A DNA stretch of 64,000 nt from Nocardia sp. BMG51109. Lineage in GTDB: Bacteria > Actinomycetota > Actinomycetes > Mycobacteriales > Mycobacteriaceae. Both the position numbers and the translations under genes were made by a program. The stretch covers positions 4,898,001 to 4,962,000 of the forward strand of contig NZ_JAFQ01000004.1 in assembly GCF_000526215.1 (NCBI RefSeq), given 5' to 3'. Of the stretch, positions 38,216 through 47,545 are shown in pieces. Under the pieces are notes generated by a model that had not been told where the DNA came from, ran no database searches, and saw nothing but the letters and a program-made list of their open reading frames with translations. The stretch's first letter is position 1; each line of letters opens with the position of its first letter.

Positions 38216-38767
38216 TCACTGTATGGGCGGTTCCAGCACCTCGACGCCCAGCCGGTCGGAGTACTGCCGGTTGAGGTCGGACCAGCCGTAGTTCAGGGCG
38301 TTGGCGCCGGTGATGGGGCCCAGCGGGGTGCCGGCGACCAGTTCGGCGGCGACGTCCAGGCAGATGTGCCAGCCGGCCGCCAGCATGGCCGCGCGGGTAC
38401 GGTCCGGGAGCCGGTGGGTCAGGCGCAGCCGGGTGCCGCCGCCGTGCTCGCGCAGCTCCCAGCGCAGGGTTTCCCCGGCCCAGGTGTATTCGAGCAGATC
38501 CGGCCGCTGGACGGCGGTGATCTCGCCGGGCAGCTCCTCGTGCTTCTCGCCATCGATCATCACGAGGGTGACCGGGCCGGTCGACGACAGCGGGCGGTCG
38601 GCGGTGTAGGGCGCCCATTCGCGCAGTTCTCCGGGCTCGGTGAGGGCGGACCAGACCGCGTCGCGGCCGTGCGGGAAGTCGCGGGTGAATACGAGCGACC
38701 ATCGCCCGCCGTCGTCGATCAGGTCGACCTGGTGCAGCGGGCTGGGACGGTACTGGCGGGTGGTCAT
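38216..38767 (-). CDS. SRPBCC/AHSA1-like domain protein
   Basis: 183 residues. The START-like fold is seen in LVFTRDFPHGRDAVWSALTEPGELREWAPY, TLVMIDGEKHEELPGEIT, LLEYTWAGETLRWEL and LRLTHRLPDR. It follows an ArsR gene with an ATGA overlap, the common ArsR-SRPBCC pair, in which the SRPBCC protein may carry or detoxify a hydrophobic ligand. It converges with the Usp gene, 7 bp apart. Confidence 0.87.
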   Translation of the reverse strand: MTTRQYRPSPLHQVDLIDDGGRWSLVFTRDFPHGRDAVWSALTEPGELREWAPYTADRPLSSTGPVTLVMIDGEKHEELPGEITAVQRPDLLEYTWAGETLRWELREHGGGTRLRLTHRLPDRTRAAMLAAGWHICLDVAAELVAGTPLGPITGANALNYGWSDLNRQYSDRLGVEVLEPPIQ

Positions 38768-39081
38768 GAGGACCGGTCCTTTCTGTCGAGGTGGTGGCCC
38801 AGGGCGTCGAGGTGGCGGTGCCACAGCCGCAGATACGGCGTGAGCCAGGTGTCGAATTCCTCGAAGGGGCCGGGGGCGAGGCGGTAGATCCGTTTCTGCG
38901 CCGCCACCTCGCAGGTGACGAAGCCCGAATCGCGCAGGACCTTCAGGTGTTTCGACACCGTCGGTTGCGGCAGCCGCAGCCGGGTGGCGAGTTCGCCGAC
39001 GGCGGCATCGCCGGTCCGCAGCTGGTCGAGGATTCGCCGGCGCTGCGGTTCGGCCACCACGGTGAAGGGGTCGGTTGCCAC
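38764..39081 (-). CDS. ArsR-family repressor of the SRPBCC gene
   Basis: 105 residues. A winged helix-turn-helix: DPFTVVAEPQRRRILDQL, VGELATRLRLPQPTVSKHLKVLRDSGFV, CEVAAQKRIYRLAPGPF. No metal-site Cys cluster, so it belongs to the metal-independent SdpR-like group. A 20-bp dyad lies 8 bp upstream of its start. Confidence 0.9.
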   Translation of the reverse strand: MATDPFTVVAEPQRRRILDQLRTGDAAVGELATRLRLPQPTVSKHLKVLRDSGFVTCEVAAQKRIYRLAPGPFEEFDTWLTPYLRLWHRHLDALGHHLDRKDRSS

Positions 39082-39089
39082 GGGGATTA

Positions 39090-39109
39090 ATATACTCAGA
39101 GACGTATAT
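39090..39109. promoter_or_regulatory. Operator-like dyad ATATAC-N8-GTATAT
   Basis: A perfect 6-8-6 inverted repeat directly upstream of the ArsR start (39081), in an AT-rich stretch that also looks like a promoter. The natural candidate for ArsR autoregulation. Confidence 0.7.
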
Positions 39110-39241
39110 ACGTGGCAAGGAATACTTCGAATGCGATCGGGCGAGGCCGGAGCGTGTCCGATCGATCCGGGCGTTCCTGTGCCGCGAAATAGAACAAGTT
39201 ATAGATTGGGGGCACCCGTCAGCCGTTCCGAGAGGGAGACG

Positions 39242-40090
39242 ATGCCCGCCACCGCCGCCGAACTGCTGGCCGCCGTCGAGCGGTCGCCGCAGGCCGTCGC
39301 CGTGCACGATCGGGCCGCGTGGGTCGGCCTGTTCACGGCCGACGCCCGGGTCGAGGATCCGGTCGGGTCGCGGCCGGCGGTGGGGCGCTCGGCGATCGGC
39401 CGGTTCTACGACACCTTCATCGCGCCCAACACCATCGCGTTCGAGGTGGAGCACGACATCGTCTGCGGCGCGACCGTGTACCGCGACCTGGCCATCGAGA
39501 CCAGCATGTCGACCGGGGTGACCGAGACCAGCATGTCGACCGGGGTGACCGAGACCAGCATGTCGACCGGAGTGACGCTGCGGGTGCCGATGCATCTGCG
39601 CTACGACCTGGCCGAGGTGGACGGCCGGCCGAGAATCCGGGAGCTGCACGCCCATTGGGAGCTGCCGGTGATGGTCGCTCAGCTGTTGGCCGCGGGAACG
39701 CCGGGACTGACCGCCGCGACGAAGCTGGTGCCGCAGCTGCTCGGCAACCAAGGCGTCGGCGGCGCACTGGGTTTCGCGCGCGGCTTCGCCCGCGTCGGCG
39801 CGTCCGGCAAGCGCGCGGCCACGGGCCTGCTGCGGGCCGCCGGACGCGGCGACGGCGCCGCGGTACGGATCGCCCTGGCACCCCACGCGGAACTGCGCTG
39901 GGGCGCAACCCCGATCGGCGTCGAGGGCCTGCTGTCCCGATCGCCCGGGCTACGCGTGGCCAAGCCGATCGCCGCCGGGCGCTTCGTGACCGCGACCGTG
40001 ACCACCCCGTCGGTCCGGGGCATCGCCGAGATCGAAATGGCGCGAGGCGGAAAACAGGCGACAGCCGTCCGGGTCTTCGTCGGCGACTGA
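39242..40090 (+). CDS. SnoaL/NTF2-like protein (two ketosteroid-isomerase-like domains)
   Basis: 282 residues from the ATG at 39242 with GAGGGAGA upstream. Domain 1 (VAVHDRAAWVGLFTADARVEDPVGSRPAVG, RSAIGRFYDTFI) is a SnoaL cone fold; domain 2 (DGAAVRIALAPHAELRWG to ARGGKQATAVRVFVGD) is a shorter second one. Such proteins bind or isomerise hydrophobic rings. Three 27-bp repeats (ETSMSTGVT x 3) are inserted in the strand after EHDIVCGATVYRDLAI; a single copy would give the usual spacing. Confidence 0.78.
   Translation: MPATAAELLAAVERSPQAVAVHDRAAWVGLFTADARVEDPVGSRPAVGRSAIGRFYDTFIAPNTIAFEVEHDIVCGATVYRDLAIETSMSTGVTETSMSTGVTETSMSTGVTLRVPMHLRYDLAEVDGRPRIRELHAHWELPVMVAQLLAAGTPGLTAATKLVPQLLGNQGVGGALGFARGFARVGASGKRAATGLLRAAGRGDGAAVRIALAPHAELRWGATPIGVEGLLSRSPGLRVAKPIAAGRFVTATVTTPSVRGIAEIEMARGGKQATAVRVFVGD
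39497..39577. repeat. 27-bp in-frame tandem repeat x 3 inside the SnoaL-like gene
   Basis: Units start at 39497, 39524 and 39551 and encode ETSMSTGVT. The first two are identical and the third differs at two bases. Same period as the repeats in the kinase and the methyltransferase genes. Confidence 0.95.
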
Positions 40091-40192
40091 AACCGGAACG
40101 AGGCGGAGAGCAGGCCAGGGTTTCCGAGGCACTTGGTCGGGATTCGGCCTTACGGTGTGGTTTCGCAGGAGACAGGGGCGGGGCCGTGCACA

Positions 40193-42448
40193 ATGCCCCG
40201 TATGGATGGCTGGGGTGGGCAGGCATCGGCGGACCGGCGGGCGGGTACGGGGCTCGGCGGCGCAGACGCGCGTGATCGACCCGGTGGTGCAGACGCGCGT
40301 GATCGGCTCGGTGGTGTGGGGGCGGGTGATCGACCCGGTGGTGCGGGGGCGGGTGGTCGGCTCGGTGGTGTGGGGGCGGGTGATCGACCCGGTGGTGCGG
40401 GGGCGGGTGGTCGGCTCGGTGGTGCGGGGGCGCGCAAGCGGCACGGGCGGCATTACACGCCCGAGCGGCTGGCGCGGTTCCTCGCCGAGCGGGTGCTGGA
40501 GCACGTGGCGCCGGGGGAGGAGCTGCGGGTGCTCGATCCCGCCTGTGGGGAAGGGGAACTGCTGCTGGCGCTGCACGAGGCGGCGGCGCTGCGATGTCCG
40601 GGGGTGCGGCTGCGGCTGGTGGGTTACGACCTCGACGCGGAGGCCGTCCGGGTGGCGCGGGAGCGCGGCGGCCGGCTGGCCGTCGAGTGGCATGTCGGCG
40701 ACTTTCTTCGCGCCGCAGAGGAATTGGCGGACGACAGCTTCGACGCCGTGATCACCAACCCGCCGTACGTGCGGACCCAGCAGCTGGGTTCGGCGACCGC
40801 GCGGCTGCTGAGCCTGCGTTTCGGCCTGCGGGGACGCATCGATCTCACGCATCCCTTCGTGGCGAGCATGCCCCGGTTGCTGCGGCCCGGGGGAGTGCTC
40901 GGCCTGTTGTGCGCCAACCGTTTTCTCACCACCAAGGCCGGCGCCAATCTGCGCGCGCTGCTGCGCTCCGAGCTGACCCCGGTGGAGCTGTACGACCTGG
41001 GGGATACCCGCCTGTTCGAGGCGGCGGTCCTGCCCGCGGTCACCGTCGCGGTGCGCGGCCGTCCCGCCGGTCCCTGCCGCTACGTGTCGGCCTACGAACT
41101 GGAGAACGGCGGCGGCGCCGGAACCGCGGACCTGTTCACCGCCTTGGCCGGTACCGCCGGCACCGTGATCACACATGCCGGGCGCACGATCGCCGTCGAG
41201 GTCGGCACCCTCGCCTCGGAGATCACGCCGCCGGCTTCGGGTGCGCCTGCGGCTTCGGGGACTGCGCCCGTGGTCTCGGGGACTACGCCTACGGCCTCGG
41301 AGATTCCGCCCGCGTCCTCGGAGATCACGCTGCCGACTGCGGCACATCGGGATCGGTCGCCGTCGGATTCCGCGGGGTCGGTTGTGTCGGACGGGGATGG
41401 TTTGCTGTCGGGGTCTGCGGGGTCGGTTGTGTCGGACCGGGATCGCTCGCTGTCGGCTTCCGTGGGCCCTGTTGCGCCACATGGAGATCGGCCGCCGGCG
41501 AGTTCGGCGGATTCGGACGTAGCGCTGGGGTCCGCCGCGGGATCGGGGGAGCCGCCCTGCGCTGTCGCGCTACCTCCGATCGACCCGGCCGTGCCGTGGC
41601 GGATGTCGCGCCCGGGCCTGGACGTTTGGCTGCGGCGGGTGACCGCGGGGACGTGGCGGACGTTCGGTGAGGTGGCGCGGATTCGGGTGGGCATCAAGAC
41701 GACCGCCGACCGGGTGTTCATCTCCGCCGACTGGGCGCGGCGGGATCCCCGGCCCGAACCGGAGCTGCTGTTCGACCTGCTCACCCACCACGATCTGGCG
41801 CCGTGGCGGATCACCCGGGCGCGCCCGACACAGGTGCTGTACCCCTACGATGTGACCCGCCCGCGGCGCACGCCGGTGGATCTGGCCGAATTCCCCGGCG
41901 CCGCGGCCTATCTGGCCGAACACCGGGACATCCTGGCCGCCCGCGCCTACGTCACCGCCGGTGGCCGCGAATGGTACGAGATCTGGGTTCCGCAGCGGCC
42001 GCATCTGTGGTCGCGGCCGAAGCTGGTATTTCCCGATATCAGCGTGCGCCCGCGATTCGCGCTCGACCGCAGCGGCGCGATCGTCAACGGCGACTGCTAT
42101 TGGATCTCGCTGCCCGGCCTCGGCGACGAGACCCTGGCGTATCTGCTGATGGGGGTGGCGAATTCGACGCTGGGCCTGCGCTACTACGACGCCGTCTGCG
42201 GCAATCGCCTCTATGCCGGGCGCCGCCGCTGGATCACCCAGTACGTCGCGCGGCTGCCGCTGCCGGATCCGGCCGCACCGGCCGCGACCGCACTGGCCGA
42301 GCTGGTCCGCGACGGCGTGGACGGCGCCGACGATCCGGACCCCGCCGTCCTGGACGAGGCGGTGGCGGCCGCCTTCGGCCTCGGACCGTCGGACCGGCTG
42401 CCCGAACCGGGCTGCCCCGCACCGGCATTCGGCCCGGAATCGGCTTAG
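40193..42448 (+). CDS. Orphan N6-adenine DNA methyltransferase (Eco57I/TaqI-like)
   Basis: About 750 residues, starting at the ATG at 40193, 40202 or inside the N-terminal repeats. Catalytic domain: SAM motif I VLDPACGEGELLLAL, then DSFDAVITNPPYVRTQQ (motif IV NPPY), ending near AVEVGTLASEI. A low-complexity linker of about 115 residues follows, with 18- and 45-bp imperfect repeats (41215-41560). The C-terminal target-recognition half (TFGEVARIRVGIKTTADRVFI, WEIWVPQRP-like strands, GVANSTLGLRYYDAVCGNRLYAGRRR) is TaqI/Eco57I-like. It methylates adenine in an unknown site. No restriction enzyme or BREX/DISARM partner is next to it. Confidence 0.85.
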   Translation: MPRMDGWGGQASADRRAGTGLGGADARDRPGGADARDRLGGVGAGDRPGGAGAGGRLGGVGAGDRPGGAGAGGRLGGAGARKRHGRHYTPERLARFLAERVLEHVAPGEELRVLDPACGEGELLLALHEAAALRCPGVRLRLVGYDLDAEAVRVARERGGRLAVEWHVGDFLRAAEELADDSFDAVITNPPYVRTQQLGSATARLLSLRFGLRGRIDLTHPFVASMPRLLRPGGVLGLLCANRFLTTKAGANLRALLRSELTPVELYDLGDTRLFEAAVLPAVTVAVRGRPAGPCRYVSAYELENGGGAGTADLFTALAGTAGTVITHAGRTIAVEVGTLASEITPPASGAPAASGTAPVVSGTTPTASEIPPASSEITLPTAAHRDRSPSDSAGSVVSDGDGLLSGSAGSVVSDRDRSLSASVGPVAPHGDRPPASSADSDVALGSAAGSGEPPCAVALPPIDPAVPWRMSRPGLDVWLRRVTAGTWRTFGEVARIRVGIKTTADRVFISADWARRDPRPEPELLFDLLTHHDLAPWRITRARPTQVLYPYDVTRPRRTPVDLAEFPGAAAYLAEHRDILAARAYVTAGGREWYEIWVPQRPHLWSRPKLVFPDISVRPRFALDRSGAIVNGDCYWISLPGLGDETLAYLLMGVANSTLGLRYYDAVCGNRLYAGRRRWITQYVARLPLPDPAAPAATALAELVRDGVDGADDPDPAVLDEAVAAAFGLGPSDRLPEPGCPAPAFGPESA
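40256..40444. repeat. 27-bp in-frame tandem repeat x 7 at the methyltransferase N-terminus
   Basis: Seven units (40256, 40283, 40310, 40337, 40364, 40391, 40418) encode GGADARDRP, GGVGAGDRP and GGAGAGGRL variants. Units 3-4 and 5-6 alternate the same two types, so a 54-bp pair was itself copied. Placed before the catalytic domain, it may be translated as a flexible Gly-rich tail or lie in the leader. Confidence 0.9.
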
Positions 42449-42457
42449 CCCGGTGCG

Positions 42458-43111
42458 TCAGTCGCGATGCACGCCCACCATGGGCAGCAGTGTGCGGCCG
42501 GCGAATTCGCGGGCGGCGTGCTCGTCGCCGAGCGGGATCAGCCCGTCGGGCGTCAGCGACAGCGACTGCGCCAGCCGGGCCATGATCTCGGCGACCAGGT
42601 CGGCGTCGAAATCCGGTGCGGCGGTGTGCCCCGGTGCTCCGGTGCGCCGCGGATCGCGGTTCTTCTGCAACTCGCGCAGCTTGCCGGCCAGGTAGGTCCG
42701 GCCGACCTCGAGGATCGGCCCGGCCTCGGTGGTCAGCCGCGGCAGGATCAGATCCGGCTCGGTGCGCAGCAGCCGCCGCAGCAACTCGTTGCGCGCCAGC
42801 AGCGTGATGAACGAGACGAACACCTCGACCAGTTGATCCTCGGTGTCGGTGATATCGGCCACCCGGCGCTCGATCTCGGCCACGAACAGCTGCGCCTCGC
42901 GCACCCCGACCGCCTCGATCAGGTCGTTCTTCGATTCGTAGCGCCGGTACAGGGTGGCCGGGCTGATCCCCGCGCGCCGCGCGATCTCACCCATGCTGGT
43001 GCGCTTGATCCCGAAGTCGAGGAATGCCGACAGCGCGCTCTCCAGCAATTGCTCGCCGTCGGCACGCGGCTTCTCCAGGATGCGCGCCAGGATCGGGGGA
43101 ACTGAGGGCAT
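42458..43111 (-). CDS. TetR/AcrR family repressor
   Basis: 217 residues. DNA-binding domain LLESALSAFLDFGIKRTSMGEIARRAGISPATLYRRYESKNDL, then a helical ligand domain with a long C-terminal tail (LTPDGLIPLGDEHAAREFAGRTL). The target is unknown; the nearest partner is the convergent methyltransferase gene, 9 bp away. A dyad lies upstream at 43127-43139. Confidence 0.9.
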   Translation of the reverse strand: MPSVPPILARILEKPRADGEQLLESALSAFLDFGIKRTSMGEIARRAGISPATLYRRYESKNDLIEAVGVREAQLFVAEIERRVADITDTEDQLVEVFVSFITLLARNELLRRLLRTEPDLILPRLTTEAGPILEVGRTYLAGKLRELQKNRDPRRTGAPGHTAAPDFDADLVAEIMARLAQSLSLTPDGLIPLGDEHAAREFAGRTLLPMVGVHRD

Positions 43112-43126
43112 CGAGTCTCCAGTCGA

Positions 43127-43139
43127 TATCGCTGCGATA
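43127..43139. promoter_or_regulatory. Dyad TATCG-CTG-CGATA upstream of TetR
   Basis: Inverted repeat of 5-3-5, 16 bp from the TetR start. Probably an autoregulatory operator. Confidence 0.5.
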
Positions 43140-43270
43140 CCGCGTTACTGCGGAAGGTAGCAGCCAGTATCTCATCGGGCCGCACCCGGATGGTGGCCAC
43201 CGCGCAGCGCGGACCGGCGGCCCTGTGCGGCGTGCGACCGGCCGGTTCTGTGCGGGTTGCGACCGGCGAC

Positions 43271-43450
43271 TCAGCGCAGGTTCAGCTCCGTCATCTCCCG
43301 CTCGATCGCGTTCGCGGCGAAATCTATTCCGCTGGAACGCAGTTCGTGAACTCGACGCTGCAATGCCTCGATACCCCCCGGTTGGGCCGCAATATCGGCC
43401 ACACTGATCCGCCCCTTGGGTCGGTGCATACCGGACTGCTCGTACGCCAC
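43271..43450 (-). CDS. Small hypothetical protein
   Basis: 59 residues from a GTG at 43450, chosen for the AGGAGG at 43457-43462; the frame remains open upstream but without ribosome site or coding character. The sequence (VAYEQSGMHRPKGRISVADIAA, then a helix EALQRRVHELRSSGIDFAANAIEREM) suggests a small helical protein. No family recognised. Confidence 0.65.
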   Translation of the reverse strand: MAYEQSGMHRPKGRISVADIAAQPGGIEALQRRVHELRSSGIDFAANAIEREMTELNLR

Positions 43451-43613
43451 CGTTGAACCTCCTGCTCGCCCACGTGGCGAGCCCGCCGCCCCGGCCCTGA
43501 CTCGCCTCGCGTAACGAGCCAACCGTCTTCGTTCGACACTCGGCCGGAACCCGGGCACGCTGGCCAAATGCTAGCAAGACCGGCCGCCGGCAACCTGACG
43601 GGTGTGCGATGTA

Positions 43614-44129
43614 TCACAGCTCGATTCCGTCGCGATGGGTGGCCGTGTTGTGCCGATAGACGGTGGCGTTGAGGCGAATCCGCTCCAGCTCGGCATCGCC
43701 GAGTTCGCGCCGGACCTTCCCCGGCACGCCTGCGACCAGGGATCCGGGCGGAATCTCGGCGCCCTCGGGGATGAGCGCGTTGGCCGCGATCAGGCTGCCG
43801 GCACCGACCACCGCGCCGTTCAGGACGGTAGCGCCCATGCCGACCAGCACGTCGTCGCCGATCGCGCAGCCGTGCAGGATCGCATTGTGTCCCACCGAGA
43901 CTCCGGTGCCCACGGTCAGCGGGAAGCCGGGATCGGCGTGCAGTACGCAGCCGTCCTGGATATTGCTTCCGGCGCCCACCGAGATTTCCTCCATATCGCC
44001 CCGGATCACCGCCGAGTACCAGATGCTCACGTCCGCGGCGATCCGCACCCGCCCGATCACGGTCGCGTTCGGCGCAACCCACGCGGTGTCGTCGATCCGC
44101 GGCGGGTGTTCACCCAACTGAATCCTCAT
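43614..44129 (-). CDS. Gamma-carbonic-anhydrase-like protein (left-handed beta-helix)
   Basis: 171 residues from the ATG at 44129. Hexapeptide repeats form a left-handed beta-helix: TVIGRVRIAADVSIWYSAVIRGD, IQDGCVLHAD, VGHNAILHGCAIGDDVLVGM. The three His of the gamma-CA metal site (VLHAD, GHNAILHG) are present. True activity in this short group is variable; it may act in CO2 or acyl metabolism. It is divergent from ald. Confidence 0.85.
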   Translation of the reverse strand: MRIQLGEHPPRIDDTAWVAPNATVIGRVRIAADVSIWYSAVIRGDMEEISVGAGSNIQDGCVLHADPGFPLTVGTGVSVGHNAILHGCAIGDDVLVGMGATVLNGAVVGAGSLIAANALIPEGAEIPPGSLVAGVPGKVRRELGDAELERIRLNATVYRHNTATHRDGIEL

Positions 44130-44271
44130 GTTCGCCGACCCTAGCCTGCGCCCGGAACGCGCGCGGAATGCGGCGGTGCCGAACCCGACCCGATATTGCC
44201 GGATGATTGCTGTCGCGAATCGCCGATCATCGATCGTGGCGGGCGGGCCGCGGGTGGACGACCATGGGGGT

Positions 44272-45384
44272 ATGCGAATCGGGGTTCCGCGAGAGATCAA
44301 ACCGCAGGAGCGGCGGGTGGCGCTGACCCCGGCCGGCGCCGGCGAGCTCGGCCGGCACGGGCACGAGGTGCTGCTCGAGACGGGCGCCGGCACCGGGTCC
44401 GGGTTCGCCGACGAGGACTACGTCGCGGTGGGCGCGCGCATCGCGCCGTCCGCCGAACGGGTATGGGGCGATGCCGAACTGGTGCTGAAGGTGAAGGAAC
44501 CGGTCGCGCCGGAGTATCCGCGGATGCGGGCCGGGCAGGTGCTGTTCACCTTCCTGCACCTGGCCGCGTCCCGGGACTGCACCGATGCCGTGCTGGCGTC
44601 GGGGATCACCGCGCTCGCCTACGAGACGGTGCGCGTCGGCGACGGCTCGCTGCCGCTGCTGGCGCCGATGAGCGAGGTCGCGGGCCGGCTCGGCGCCCAG
44701 GTCGGCGCACATCATCTGATGGCGCCACACGGCGGAGCCGGTGTGTTGCTGGGCGGGGTGCCGGGGGTGCGGCCCGCGGAGGTCGTGGTGCTCGGCGGCG
44801 GTGTCGCCGGAACCAACGCCACCGCGGTGGCCGTGGGCATGGGTGCGCGGGTCACGGTGCTGGACACCAACCCGGTGCGGCTGCGCGAGCTGGATGCCCG
44901 GTTCGGTGGCCGCGTCACGACCGTCGGCTCCAACACCGTCGAGGTCGAAAGGTCCGTGGCGGCAGCGGATCTGGTGATCGGGTCGGTGCTGGTGCCCGGT
45001 GCGCGGGCGCCGCGGCTGGTGCCGGACACGCTGGTGCGCCGGATGCGGCCGGGCTCGGTGCTGGTCGACATCGCCGTCGACCAGGGCGGTTGTTTCGAGA
45101 GTTCGCATCCGACCACGCACGCCGATCCCACCTTCCGGGTCGCCGACGCGCTGTTCTACTGCGTCGCCAATATGCCGGGCGCGGTTCCGCACACCGCGAC
45201 CGTGGCGCTCACCAACGCGACGCTTCCGTACGTGCGCGCGATCGCCGATCTGGGGTGGCGGCAGGCCTGTCACGCGGACCCGGGATTGGCGCACGGGCTG
45301 ACCGCCGATGCGGGGCAGCTGTTTTCCGCCGAGGTGGCGCAGGCGCACGGGCTGGTCGCGGCGAGCGGTCCGAACGCGGCGTGA
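44272..45384 (+). CDS. ald: Alanine dehydrogenase
   Basis: 370 residues from the ATG at 44272, typical length. Seen: [38 protein letters not shown] (substrate Lys), the His in HHLMAPHGG, the NAD-binding [17 protein letters not shown] and [23 protein letters not shown]. It interconverts L-alanine and pyruvate with NAD(H). In mycobacteria Ald is linked to hypoxia adaptation and alanine use. Single gene; no AldR/Lrp regulator adjacent. Confidence 0.95.
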   Translation: MRIGVPREIKPQERRVALTPAGAGELGRHGHEVLLETGAGTGSGFADEDYVAVGARIAPSAERVWGDAELVLKVKEPVAPEYPRMRAGQVLFTFLHLAASRDCTDAVLASGITALAYETVRVGDGSLPLLAPMSEVAGRLGAQVGAHHLMAPHGGAGVLLGGVPGVRPAEVVVLGGGVAGTNATAVAVGMGARVTVLDTNPVRLRELDARFGGRVTTVGSNTVEVERSVAAADLVIGSVLVPGARAPRLVPDTLVRRMRPGSVLVDIAVDQGGCFESSHPTTHADPTFRVADALFYCVANMPGAVPHTATVALTNATLPYVRAIADLGWRQACHADPGLAHGLTADAGQLFSAEVAQAHGLVAASGPNAA

Positions 45385-45399
45385 AACTCGTTCTCCGCC

Positions 45400-46329
45400 T
45401 TACAGATACCAGTCCGGCTCGCCCTCGGTCGGCAGGTCGCGCAGCTTGTCGGGGTTGCGGACGATGGTGATGCCGGTGATCCGGCCGTCGTCGACGACGA
45501 ACGAGAACACGCCGGTGTGGGTGCCGTCGAACACCATCAGTCCCGGGCGGCCGTTGACCAGGACGTGCCGGCCCGAGGCGTTCGCGCCCGCGCGGTACCA
45601 GCCGAGGAGCACCTTGGCGATCAGTTCGGCCCCGCGCACCGGCCGCCGGACGGCCGGCACCTTGCCGCCGCCGTCGGCGGTCAGGGTGGCGTCCGTGTCG
45701 AGCACGCCGAGCAGCGCGCTCATATCGCCGGACCGCCAGGCCAGGGCGAATGCCGACACCACCCGCTCCTGTTCCTCGCGGGTGGCGGGGAAGCGCGGGG
45801 TGCCCGCCTCGACGTGCTTGCGGGCGCGAGAAGCCAACTGGCGCACCGCCGCCGGGGTTCGGCCCACCACCTCGGCCACCTCCGGCCCGGTCATCCCGAA
45901 CACCTCCTGTAGCACGAACGCGGTGCGCTCGGCGGGCGACAGCGATTCCAGCACCACCAGCAGCGCGGTCGTCACCCGCTCGTCCTGGGTGACTCGGTCG
46001 GCGGGATCGTCCACGGTGGTGACCTCCGGTTCGGGCAGCCATTCGCCGACGTACTGTTCGCGCCGCGCGCGGGCCGATTTCAGCTGGTCCAGTGCCAGGC
46101 GGCCGGTCACCGTGGTCAGCCAGGCGCGCAGGTTGTCGATCCGGTCGCCGGGGGCGCGGTTCTCGTGCCAGGTCTGCAACCGCAGCCACGCCTCCTGCAC
46201 CACGTCGTCGGCGTCGGCGAGGCTGCCCAGCGTGCCGTAGGCCAGCCGGCGCAGGTACCCGCGGTGTTCCTCGAACTGCCGGGCCAGCTCCGACCGGTCG
46301 GTGTCGCCGGTGCGCTCGTCGGTGGTCAC
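45400..46329 (-). CDS. ECF41-type RNA polymerase sigma factor with SnoaL-like extension
   Basis: 309 residues. Regions sigma2 ([21 protein letters not shown] to [24 protein letters not shown]) and sigma4 ([24 protein letters not shown] to LASRARKHV) are followed by a 110-residue SnoaL-like tail. The ECF41 marks WLPEP, DGGGK and NPDKL are all present; the tail acts as an internal regulator in place of an anti-sigma factor, as in M. tuberculosis SigJ. ECF41 factors usually sit beside a carboxymuconolactone-decarboxylase or oxidoreductase gene, but none is adjacent here. Confidence 0.92.
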   Translation of the reverse strand: MTTDERTGDTDRSELARQFEEHRGYLRRLAYGTLGSLADADDVVQEAWLRLQTWHENRAPGDRIDNLRAWLTTVTGRLALDQLKSARARREQYVGEWLPEPEVTTVDDPADRVTQDERVTTALLVVLESLSPAERTAFVLQEVFGMTGPEVAEVVGRTPAAVRQLASRARKHVEAGTPRFPATREEQERVVSAFALAWRSGDMSALLGVLDTDATLTADGGGKVPAVRRPVRGAELIAKVLLGWYRAGANASGRHVLVNGRPGLMVFDGTHTGVFSFVVDDGRITGITIVRNPDKLRDLPTEGEPDWYL

Positions 46330-46496
46330 CTGCTGCCGTCCTTCCGTCCACGCGAGCCTATCGCCGCGTCATCGGTATGACGACGGTGCGCTGCGGAGTG
46401 TGACATCGGGCCGGGGCGTTCGAATGCCGCCGGTGGTGGCCGCGTGCCGGTGTGGTGGGATGCGAGTGCGCCGGGGCGGCCGGTTACTCTCACTCG

Positions 46497-47498
46497 GTGC
46501 GTACGGGGACTGCGAGGGCGTTGGGGCTGGTGCTGGGGTTCGCGCTGGATCGGGCGCTCGGGGATCCGCGGCGGTGGCATCCGGTGGCGGGGTTCGGGTC
46601 GGTGGCCGCCGCGCTGGAATCGCTGACGTACCGCGACCGGCGTGCCGCCGGGGTCGTGCACGAGGTCGTGCTCGTCGGGGGTGTCGTAGCCGTGACGGTA
46701 GGCGCCGAGCGGCTGGCCGGCGCGAGCCGGCGCGATGTAGACCGGCCGACCGGCCGGGTGATCACCCTGTCGCGCAAGGGTTCTCGCGGAGAGATCGCGG
46801 CGACGGCACTGGCCTCCTGGGTCGCGCTGGGCGGGACGACGCTGGCGCGGACGGGGCGGGAGATGGCCGGTCGGCTGGAGTCCGGGGACGTGGCCGGCGC
46901 CCGGCGGATACTGCCGTCGCTGTGCGGGCGCGATCCGGAGCTGCTCGACGCCGACGGGCTCGCCCGCGCGGCCGTCGAGTCGATCGCGGAGAACACCTCC
47001 GACGCCACGGTGGCGCCGCTGTTCTGGGGCGCGGTCGCCGGGGTGCCGGGGCTGCTCGGCTACCGGGCGGTGAACACCCTCGACGCCATGGTCGGCTACC
47101 GCAACGAGCGTTACCGCCACTTCGGGTGGGCGGCCGCCCGCGCCGACGACCTGGCCAACCTGGTCCCGGCGCGCCTGAGCGGCGTGCTGACCGCGGCGCT
47201 GGCGCCGCTGGCCGCTGGCCGCCCGGCCGAGGCCGTCCGGGTGTGGCGGCGCGACGCCGCCGCACATCCGAGTCCCAATGCGGGCGTGGCCGAATCCACG
47301 CTGGCCGGTGCGCTCGGCATCCGGCTCGGCGGCCGCACCGAATACCGCCACGGCATCGAGATGCGGCCCACCCTGGGCGACGGACCGCCGCCGCGGGTGC
47401 CGGATCTGCGGCGCGCGGTCCGGCTGTCGGAGGCGGTCCAGGCGGCGGCCGTCGTCGCAACGGCCGCCGCCTGTGCCCGTCCCCGGCGTCGACGGTGA
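46497..47498 (+). CDS. cobD: Adenosylcobinamide-phosphate synthase CobD/CbiB
   Basis: 333 residues from a GTG at 46497 (RTGTARALGLVLGFALDRALGDPRRWHPV). Membrane protein of cobalamin synthesis that attaches aminopropanol phosphate to adenosylcobyric acid. Seen: GDPRRWHPVAGFG, VESIAENTSDATVAPLFWGAVAG, RAVNTLDAMVGYRNERYRHFGW and AHPSPNAGVAESTLAGALGIRLGG. The gene order matches Rv2236c, with cobC 9.5 kb further on. Confidence 0.93.
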   Translation: MRTGTARALGLVLGFALDRALGDPRRWHPVAGFGSVAAALESLTYRDRRAAGVVHEVVLVGGVVAVTVGAERLAGASRRDVDRPTGRVITLSRKGSRGEIAATALASWVALGGTTLARTGREMAGRLESGDVAGARRILPSLCGRDPELLDADGLARAAVESIAENTSDATVAPLFWGAVAGVPGLLGYRAVNTLDAMVGYRNERYRHFGWAAARADDLANLVPARLSGVLTAALAPLAAGRPAEAVRVWRRDAAAHPSPNAGVAESTLAGALGIRLGGRTEYRHGIEMRPTLGDGPPPRVPDLRRAVRLSEAVQAAAVVATAAACARPRRRR

Positions 47499-47545
47499 CT
47501 GTCGGCGCGGGCGATGATCCGGATACCGCCGCCCGGCCGTGACCA

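Noticed and set aside
40133..42448. A BREX or DISARM defence island around the methyltransferase
   Set aside because: None of the partner genes (ATPase, phosphatase, helicase) is adjacent; the neighbours are a SnoaL-like protein and a TetR.
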